Shown: positions 58,446-64,000 of the stretch, one piece after another
Layout: each line of letters begins with the position of its first letter
Numbering within the stretch: position 1 is the stretch's first letter
Source of the DNA: Alcanivorax borkumensis SK2
GTDB taxonomy: Bacteria > Pseudomonadota > Gammaproteobacteria > Pseudomonadales > Alcanivoracaceae
DNA: 64,000 nt
NCBI RefSeq assembly: GCF_000009365.1
Contig: NC_008260.1
Span: 655,501-719,500 of the forward strand
Direction: 5' to 3'
The notes under the pieces: generated by a model
The model's database searches: none
What the model saw: the letters and a program-made list of their open reading frames with translations, nothing else
Told to the model about the DNA's origin: nothing
Position numbers and translations under genes: made by a program

Positions 58446-59882
58446 TTAAAAACTGCTCCACCCGGTAAATTCCATTCCCCGATACAGCCAGTACTTCCAC
58501 TGCGAATCGTCCGCATACACCTCATAGTCCGTGCTGTGTTTTTCATGGAAGCGATTTTCCCAGCGCCGTTCGAAGGTGTCAGCGGCCTGTTGCATGATGG
58601 CCTGATCCGGTGCGGCGGTGAGACGAACGTTGCTTTCCAGATTCAGATTATCCAAATTGCGGCGAGTGTAGTTAGCGGAGCCAAGAATGAGCTCAGCGCT
58701 GTTGGTGTTGCGCCGTAGTAGCATCTTGGTGTGGCATTGTTCCCCTTGAGTATTACACCAGCGCACCGGTATCCCGGCTTTGTGTAATTCATGGGCCACC
58801 TGACGGTTGGGGATGCCGTTCTTCTCTCGCCCAAACGCATCCTTGTTAGGGTCGAGCAGTACGCGGAGCTGTACGCCTCGGTGGTGTGCGGCTAGCAGCG
58901 CGTTCACCAGTGGGCGATGGGATAGGTAGAACACGGAAATATCGACCTGATCTTCCGTTTGACTGTGCTCAAGGGTGGTGAGCAGGGCGTCGCGAATGGC
59001 CCCTTCGGTAAGCATTTGCAAATGTGTATCGGCCGCAGGATTGGCTGGTTGTGTGGGTAAAGTGGGTAACGTTGGCAAAGCGGTGTGGGCCAATTTTGCC
59101 ACGGCCAGTTCACTGGCGAGTAGGTCGTTAACGGCATTGCCCTGAAATCGTAGCCCGATATTGCTGTGGGCGCTGCTGCCATCGTGGGCATTGGCGGAGG
59201 TTACCAGTGCGGTCCAGTGTGCGCCTTCATCCACCAGCAGGGTTTTACGGTGGTTGGCCTTGAAGTTAAGCAGCGTTAGGTAGCTGCGTAGCGTTACCTT
59301 GCCGGGCCCCATGGGGTTGGGCAGCCAGCCCTTGTTGGCGTTGTTGCTCAGCCACTGGCAGCATACTCGCCACAGTCCGGACCAGCTGGGGTTGGAATCG
59401 CGTAGGGTGGGGAGCGGGGTGGTAATGACGGTGATGTTGGCGTTTTTCAGGCGTGCCAAAGGCTTGTTGTGCAGCCCACCGTAAAGCGTGTTGATGGGAT
59501 CGGTAATGACCACGATGGGCATATCTGGGTGCTTGTCGCGCTGGATTAGCAGGGCATCGATTAGCTCCCCGGACAGCGCGCGGTAACTTTCGCTGCCGGC
59601 GCCCTGAAAATCATTGAACAGGAACATGTCGACTACGATCATTTTTTCCGCCTGCCCAATCAGCCGGAAGAATTCGTCAAAAATATGCTGGCGGCTAAGC
59701 CGTTGGCTGCCCTCACCTTCATCGCTTTCCCAGGTATCGTCCACCAGCAGTTTCAACCCGTGTACCGCATGCAGGTCGCCCTTGAGCGACAACCCTGCGG
59801 GCATGGGTTTATAACGGTGCCACAAGGCGGTGCTGGCAATCAGGGCGAGGAGAATCAACAGGGCGAGTTTCAAGCGGGTCAT
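58446..59882 (-). CDS. Phospholipase D-like protein with one degenerate HKD motif
   Basis: A 478-residue protein with an N-terminal membrane or signal segment (residues 4-22). The first HKD motif is complete (HRKTLLVD, His211 to Asp218, followed by TSANAHDGSS). In the second (His384, Lys386) the Asp position is Arg391, although the downstream GSANYTRRNL is present. Between them is a short repeat, LPTLPTLPTQPANPA. The overall plan resembles cardiolipin synthases and other membrane-anchored PLD proteins facing the periplasm. Substrate is uncertain. Confidence 0.85.
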   Translation of the reverse strand: MTRLKLALLILLALIASTALWHRYKPMPAGLSLKGDLHAVHGLKLLVDDTWESDEGEGSQRLSRQHIFDEFFRLIGQAEKMIVVDMFLFNDFQGAGSESYRALSGELIDALLIQRDKHPDMPIVVITDPINTLYGGLHNKPLARLKNANITVITTPLPTLRDSNPSWSGLWRVCCQWLSNNANKGWLPNPMGPGKVTLRSYLTLLNFKANHRKTLLVDEGAHWTALVTSANAHDGSSAHSNIGLRFQGNAVNDLLASELAVAKLAHTALPTLPTLPTQPANPAADTHLQMLTEGAIRDALLTTLEHSQTEDQVDISVFYLSHRPLVNALLAAHHRGVQLRVLLDPNKDAFGREKNGIPNRQVAHELHKAGIPVRWCNTQGEQCHTKMLLRRNTNSAELILGSANYTRRNLDNLNLESNVRLTAAPDQAIMQQAADTFERRWENRFHEKHSTDYEVYADDSQWKYWLYRGMEFTGWSSF

Positions 59883-60129
59883 GATTGGTCCATAGCATGC
59901 AGTGAGGCAACCTTATCAGGTAACCAAGCTAAACGCCGTAGGTCCAAAGTTGAAAAACCCTCCAGGGTCCCTTGCGGTCCATCTCTCATGTTATACCGTG
60001 CCTTATTCTGTAAAGAAGGCTGCCATTGGGCTGAGCATGGCGCTACCGCATCGCACCACCCGTGTTGGCAGCGCTGGGCCTGTGCGGCTTTTGAGGTGCC
60101 GGTTCGTTAAGGGGTTATCCTCGCGTTGA

Positions 60130-60158
60130 CGGCAAGCGATGTGAGGCATCGCTTGCCG
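60130..60158 (-). terminator. Hairpin downstream of fabY
   Basis: CGGCAAGCGATG (60130-60141) and CATCGCTTGCCG (60147-60158) form a perfect 12-pair stem with a 5-base loop, 14 bases after the fabY stop on the minus strand. No T-run follows, so termination is uncertain. The remaining part of the 289-base gap to the PLD gene shows no gene. Confidence 0.5.
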
Positions 60159-60171
60159 CATAAAGGCACAA

Positions 60172-61980
60172 TTATCGATTGAGTTGGTAATCAGCGAGAT
60201 TACTATCGTCATCAAACTCCATGATCGTGCCGCCGTTGAGCTGTACGGCTTCCCGGCTCAGTGTCACTGCCTCGTCGCCGAGCACGCCATCGTTGAATCG
60301 ATAAATTGGCCGCGGCGTCTCGTTGAGGCAGTGGTTACGGAAGCGGCTTTTCGCTTCCAGCACGTTTTCCCGGCGGCTCTCCCAGCGGGCCATGGCTTGG
60401 GCTCCATGGCGCTGTTGCAGCATCTCCCGGGTTACTGACGGCGCCAGAGCCACGGCGGTGGCGTTGTTGCCGCCAAACCCTTTGGCGTTGATCAGGCTGG
60501 CCTGCAGGTTGTCGTGCTGGACATGATCCATGGCGAAATCTAGGTGCTGGCGGTGCACGTCATCGGCGATATGGTCGATGCTACGGATGCCGGGGATCTG
60601 GTTATGGGCAAAGCTGCCCAGGGCCGCGGCCAACTGATCACCACCGGAGCTGCCCAGAGAATGGCCAACAAACGCTTTGATGGCGGTCACTGGCCACTGT
60701 CGGATACCGAAGGCCTCCGCTACTCGGTCCAGGATGACCGATTCAGTTACCCGATTCTGTGGCGTGCCGGTGCCGTGAGCGTGTACGAAACTGTGTTCAC
60801 GTAGCCCCTGCTCGCCGATGAGTTGGCGGGTGAGGGCTGCGGCTTTGCCCACGGTTAGGTAGTTGCCCACGCCGGGAGCGGAAATGGATTTCTTGGCGCC
60901 GTCGGCGTGAATGAATACATCGGGTACAGCGCCCAAGATGTCGACGCCGAGCTCCAGTGCCAGGGCATCATCCATCAGCACGGTGAATTGAGCGGACTCG
61001 GCCATGGTGAAGCCACAATTCCCGGAGAACGGCCGGCAGGCCCGGGTCAAGTCCGCCGTGGACGCGCCGTCCAAGGCGGCCAGTGCCTGGTCTTCCGCTA
61101 AGGCGCCCATGGCGCGGTAGCCTTCCATGATTTCCGGTACCAGCGGTGCTTCGCTAGTGCCGATAATGGCGACCCGCACTCGACCATTGCGAATGGCGTG
61201 GACGCCCTTTTCCAAGTTGTAGAGGAAGGTAGCACAGGCGCCCAGCATGCCACCGGTGGTGCCCACGGAATGCAACACATAGGCATTGAGGAAATCGGCG
61301 GTCATTTCCCCCAGCCCCAATGGCACTTGTTTGGAGGTGATGCGTTGGCCGTTGGGAGGAAAACGCATTACCCCGCCGAGGCCATTGTCATCCATCTGCG
61401 ACATGGCATTGCTGGCGTACACGGCCACCTGATCGGGGCGTACATGGGCGGCTACGGTTGCCCAATCGAGGCCCAAATCGCCTAATGCATCGCTGATCCC
61501 GAAAATGGCCATTTGCAACGCGCGGGGGTGGCTGCGCGACGCGTACAGGGCGCCGGGGTCGAAACCGTCCGGCAACTGGCCAGCGGCACTGACCCGGCGG
61601 GGGGTATCGAGGGGCACGTGCAGCCCTAGCCCGGCAGGTAAGGTGACGTGGCTGCGGCGCTTGTCTATAGCATGGACCTGCCAGCCCGGCGCCAGGCTAT
61701 CAGGCAGATCCATGTTGCGCATTTCCAGGGTGATAGGGGAATCGCTGGTGCCCGCGAGCGCGCCGTGGAGTTGGTGGCTATCGGGGAGCGCTCGGATCAG
61801 GGTGCGCGCCAGCACGCTATCCTGGTCTGCGCCGGTAAGCTGGTTCAGCGAATTCAGCGTGTCCTGCTGCTGAGAGGGATTCAGCGCGTCGAAAATAAGC
61901 CTTTGAAAGGCGAAATGCTGGGCGCTGCGGCCTGCCGCATTAATGCCGCCCATGGCGGTGATAACGGGTAATGCTGACAT
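60172..61980 (-). CDS. fabY: FabY-type beta-ketoacyl-ACP synthase
   Basis: A 602-residue condensing enzyme much longer than FabF or FabB. The catalytic Cys249 is in LGACATF, and the two active-site histidines are in HAHGTGTP (His402) and VGHSLGSSGG (His440), with Lys435. The long N-terminal and C-terminal extensions fit the FabY enzyme of Pseudomonas, which starts fatty acid synthesis from acetyl-CoA and malonyl-ACP in place of FabH. Whether fabH is also present elsewhere is unknown. Confidence 0.85.
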   Translation of the reverse strand: MSALPVITAMGGINAAGRSAQHFAFQRLIFDALNPSQQQDTLNSLNQLTGADQDSVLARTLIRALPDSHQLHGALAGTSDSPITLEMRNMDLPDSLAPGWQVHAIDKRRSHVTLPAGLGLHVPLDTPRRVSAAGQLPDGFDPGALYASRSHPRALQMAIFGISDALGDLGLDWATVAAHVRPDQVAVYASNAMSQMDDNGLGGVMRFPPNGQRITSKQVPLGLGEMTADFLNAYVLHSVGTTGGMLGACATFLYNLEKGVHAIRNGRVRVAIIGTSEAPLVPEIMEGYRAMGALAEDQALAALDGASTADLTRACRPFSGNCGFTMAESAQFTVLMDDALALELGVDILGAVPDVFIHADGAKKSISAPGVGNYLTVGKAAALTRQLIGEQGLREHSFVHAHGTGTPQNRVTESVILDRVAEAFGIRQWPVTAIKAFVGHSLGSSGGDQLAAALGSFAHNQIPGIRSIDHIADDVHRQHLDFAMDHVQHDNLQASLINAKGFGGNNATAVALAPSVTREMLQQRHGAQAMARWESRRENVLEAKSRFRNHCLNETPRPIYRFNDGVLGDEAVTLSREAVQLNGGTIMEFDDDSNLADYQLNR

Positions 61981-62289
61981 GGTGCTCCCGGGGCTCTGCT
62001 TCTAACATGATGACTAGTGAGTCAGAGTACAGTGGAAATCCGGGTTTGCGTATACGTGGCAGAGCGAATTCGGTCAGGAAAGTGCAACAGAGTTTGAAAG
62101 TGAAAGGGGATGTTTCGGGATGAGGCTCGGCAGTAATCGTTGTTGGGAGCGGTGGCTCGGGCGCGATTGCCGGTGACGCCGGCCCCGCTTTTCGCTATGG
62201 GGCATTGCTCCTGCGGTACGCCGGGTTATTTTTATATACATAAAAAAACGGGGCCTGAAGGCCCCGTTTGCGTCTGGCGTACTTACACC
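61981..62289. other. Gap between fabY and the thiolase gene
   Basis: A 309-base stretch containing the presumed fabY promoter and the thiolase terminator. I see no gene in it. Confidence 0.5.
62242..62269 (-). terminator. Terminator of the thiolase gene
   Basis: AAACGGGGCC (62246-62255) and GGCCCCGTTT (62260-62269) around TGAA; on the minus strand the stem runs into TTTTTTTATG. It lies 21 bases after the thiolase stop. Confidence 0.9.
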
Positions 62290-63471
62290 TTACACCAGCT
62301 CAATGGCCACTGCGGTGGCTTCACCGCCGCCAATGCACAGGCTGGCCACACCGCGTTTGCCGCCGGTGCGCTTGAGCGCGTGGATCAAGGTGAGAATGAT
62401 GCGTGAACCGGTGGAACCCACCGGGTGGCCCAGGGCACAGGCGCCGCCGTGAATGTTCATCTTTTCGTGGGGAATGCCAAGATCCATCATTGGCAACATC
62501 GCTACCATGGCGAAGGCCTCGTTGATTTCGAAAAGGTCCACATCGTCCACACTCCAGCCCACTTTCTTCATTACCGCTTCGGTGGCACCAATCGGGGCAA
62601 TGGTGAATTCGCTAGGATGCTTGCTGTTGGTGGCATGGGCGAGGATGCGCGCCAGTGGCTGCAGGCCACGCTCGTTGGCAACGGATTCGCTGGCCAGTAC
62701 CAAAGCCGAACCGCCATCAGAGATGGAGCTGGCATTGGCGGCGGTGACGGTGCCGTCTTTGGCGAAGGCTGGACGCAGGCTAGGGATCTTGTCGATCCGG
62801 GCGTTAGCCGGCTGTTCGTCGGTATCGACCACTGTTTCACCCTTGCGGGTCTTCACGGTCACCGGCACGATTTCATCCTTGAACCAACCATTGTCGACTG
62901 CGGCATTGGCCCGGTTTAAGGATTCGATGGCGTAGTTGTCCATGTCTTCGCGGGTGATACTGCGCTTGTCGGCCACTTCCTGGGCAAAGGAGCCCATCAG
63001 ACGGCCAGTTTCTGCATCTTCAAGGCCATCCAGGAACATGTGGTCCATAACTTGACCATGGCCCATGCGCATGCCGCCGCGCGCGTTCTCCAGCAGGTAA
63101 GGGGCGTTAGTCATGGACTCCATGCCGCCGGACACCACGATTTCGTTGGTGCCAGCCTTGATGGAGTCGTAGGCGAACATGGTGGCTTTCATGCCGGAGC
63201 CACACAGCTTGTTGATGGTGGTGGCACCGATGCTGTCTGGCAAGCCGGCCAGGCGCATGGCCTGGCGGGCTGGGCCTTGTTTCAGGCCAGCGGGGAGCAC
63301 ACAGCCCATGATGACTTCCTGCACGTCTTCAGGTTTCAGACCCGCACGGGCTACGGCTTCGCGGATAGACGCGGCGCCCAGTTCCGGGGCGCTGACAGCG
63401 GACAAGGCACCCTGGAAACCGCCCATGGCGGTACGGGCACCGTTTACAATCACTACGGCATCATCAGACAT
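62290..63471 (-). CDS. Acetyl-CoA C-acetyltransferase (thiolase)
   Basis: A 393-residue thiolase starting behind GGCAGGAG at the ATG ending at 63471. Cys90 in NKLCGSGMKA is the acyl-carrying nucleophile; the HGGACALGHPVGSTGSR motif has the catalytic His, and SLCIGGGEA the second catalytic Cys. The full length and GGMESMTNAPYLL indicate the biosynthetic/degradative acetoacetyl-CoA type (AtoB or PhaA-like). No partner reductase or beta-oxidation gene is beside it. Confidence 0.95.
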   Translation of the reverse strand: MSDDAVVIVNGARTAMGGFQGALSAVSAPELGAASIREAVARAGLKPEDVQEVIMGCVLPAGLKQGPARQAMRLAGLPDSIGATTINKLCGSGMKATMFAYDSIKAGTNEIVVSGGMESMTNAPYLLENARGGMRMGHGQVMDHMFLDGLEDAETGRLMGSFAQEVADKRSITREDMDNYAIESLNRANAAVDNGWFKDEIVPVTVKTRKGETVVDTDEQPANARIDKIPSLRPAFAKDGTVTAANASSISDGGSALVLASESVANERGLQPLARILAHATNSKHPSEFTIAPIGATEAVMKKVGWSVDDVDLFEINEAFAMVAMLPMMDLGIPHEKMNIHGGACALGHPVGSTGSRIILTLIHALKRTGGKRGVASLCIGGGEATAVAIELV

Positions 63472-63795
63472 GTTTTTCTCCTGCCAAACAGTTGAAGGCG
63501 TTAACAGAACGCAAAAGAAACGTCCCGGAACGTAAAAATTGGGGCGCATTGTACTTGAAACAAGGGCATTGCGCCCCATTTGACAAAGACCCGCCGGTCA
63601 CAGGTTGCTGGCAAATGATAGGCTCTGTCTATGATGACGAAAGGCAAAGCCATGCCAGAGTAGAGAACACGACCGGTAGCTTGTTATTATCGTTTGGCCG
63701 TAGACGACCGGCAGGTTGTCTGCGGGGAATTTCTGCCCGTTGTTGTGAGCAAGCAGCTGTGAGCAATGGGACAACATGATGTCAGGGGACAAATT

Positions 63796-64000
63796 ATGGC
63801 TTTTGAATTACCGCCGCTTCCGTTCGAGAAAAATGCACTGGAACCGCATATTTCTGCCGAGACGCTTGAGTACCACCATGGCAAGCACCACAACGCTTAC
63901 GTGACCAAGCTGAACGACATGGTTGCCGGCACAGACAATGAAGGCAAATCCCTGGAAGAAATCATCAAGAGCGCCGAAGGCGGTCTGTTCAACCAGGCAG
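63796..64000 (+). CDS. sodB: Superoxide dismutase, Fe type (N-terminal part)
   Basis: The first 68 codons of a superoxide dismutase, open to the window edge. The start [20 protein letters not shown] and the metal-ligand helix with [10 protein letters not shown] (His27 as first iron ligand) match Fe-SOD of Pseudomonas and E. coli. It starts behind AGGGGAC. The upstream 324 bases to the thiolase start hold the promoters of both divergent genes and no other gene that I can support. Confidence 0.96.
   Translation, partial: MAFELPPLPFEKNALEPHISAETLEYHHGKHHNAYVTKLNDMVAGTDNEGKSLEEIIKSAEGGLFNQA

Overview
This 64 kb window is chromosomal DNA of a Gram-negative gammaproteobacterium. Gene content and order are close to Pseudomonas (lpxC-dciA-M23 peptidase-secA; pilB/C/D-coaE-yacG divergent from pilA; nadC; DUF1631-ampD-ampE). 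FabY-type ketosynthase, rhombosortase and moderately high GC also fit a marine oil-degrader lineage such as Alcanivorax; that genus assignment is inference. Both ends cut genes: ftsW on the left and sodB on the right. I see no rRNA, tRNA, CRISPR array, prophage or insertion-sequence transposase.

Layout. 1-8.2 kb: division and cell wall (dcw) run ftsW-murG-murC-ddl-ftsQ-ftsA-ftsZ, then lpxC. 8.4-15.4 kb: dciA (opposite strand), an M23 envelope peptidase, secA, argJ and a Nudix-ThiE fusion gene. 15.5-22.6 kb: type IV pilus block, with pilB-pilC-pilD-coaE-yacG leftward and pilA plus an AT-rich O-antigen-ligase-like gene (probable pilin glycosyltransferase) rightward. 22.6-33.6 kb: nadC, an AGCS symporter, DUF1631, ampD-ampE, aceE-aceF. 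33.7-43.2 kb, almost all leftward: Spy-like protein, BaeSR-like two-component system, cobalamin adenosyltransferase with a TonB receptor, a PanE-like reductase, ampG, an alkyltransferase-like protein and a FabG-like reductase. 43.6-49.1 kb: groES-groEL behind a CIRCE operator, with a group II intron apparently inserted inside the groEL stop codon and the operon terminator beyond it. 49.3-58.3 kb: rhombosortase, DUF3592 protein, leuA, a HolD-like gene with rimI, a lipoprotein, a small membrane protein, prfC, a YjbR-family gene. 58.4-64 kb: a phospholipase-D-like protein, fabY, a thiolase, and sodB.

The most notable feature is the group II intron. Six bases at the end of groEL (GATGTA) can pair with a candidate EBS1 at the usual place in domain I, domain V and a plausible domain VI are present, and removal of the intron would change the stop codon from TAG to TAA. 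A comparable insertion in the groEL termination codon is known from Azotobacter. This copy has an unusual 417-base segment between the apparent 5' splice site and a second GTGTG-type ribozyme start. Other notable points are the sigma-54 promoter of pilA, a pilin ending in serine next to a TfpO-like gene, a small element bounded by inverted repeats upstream of the TonB receptor, and a short unannotated-looking gene with a strong ribosome binding site between panE and ampG.
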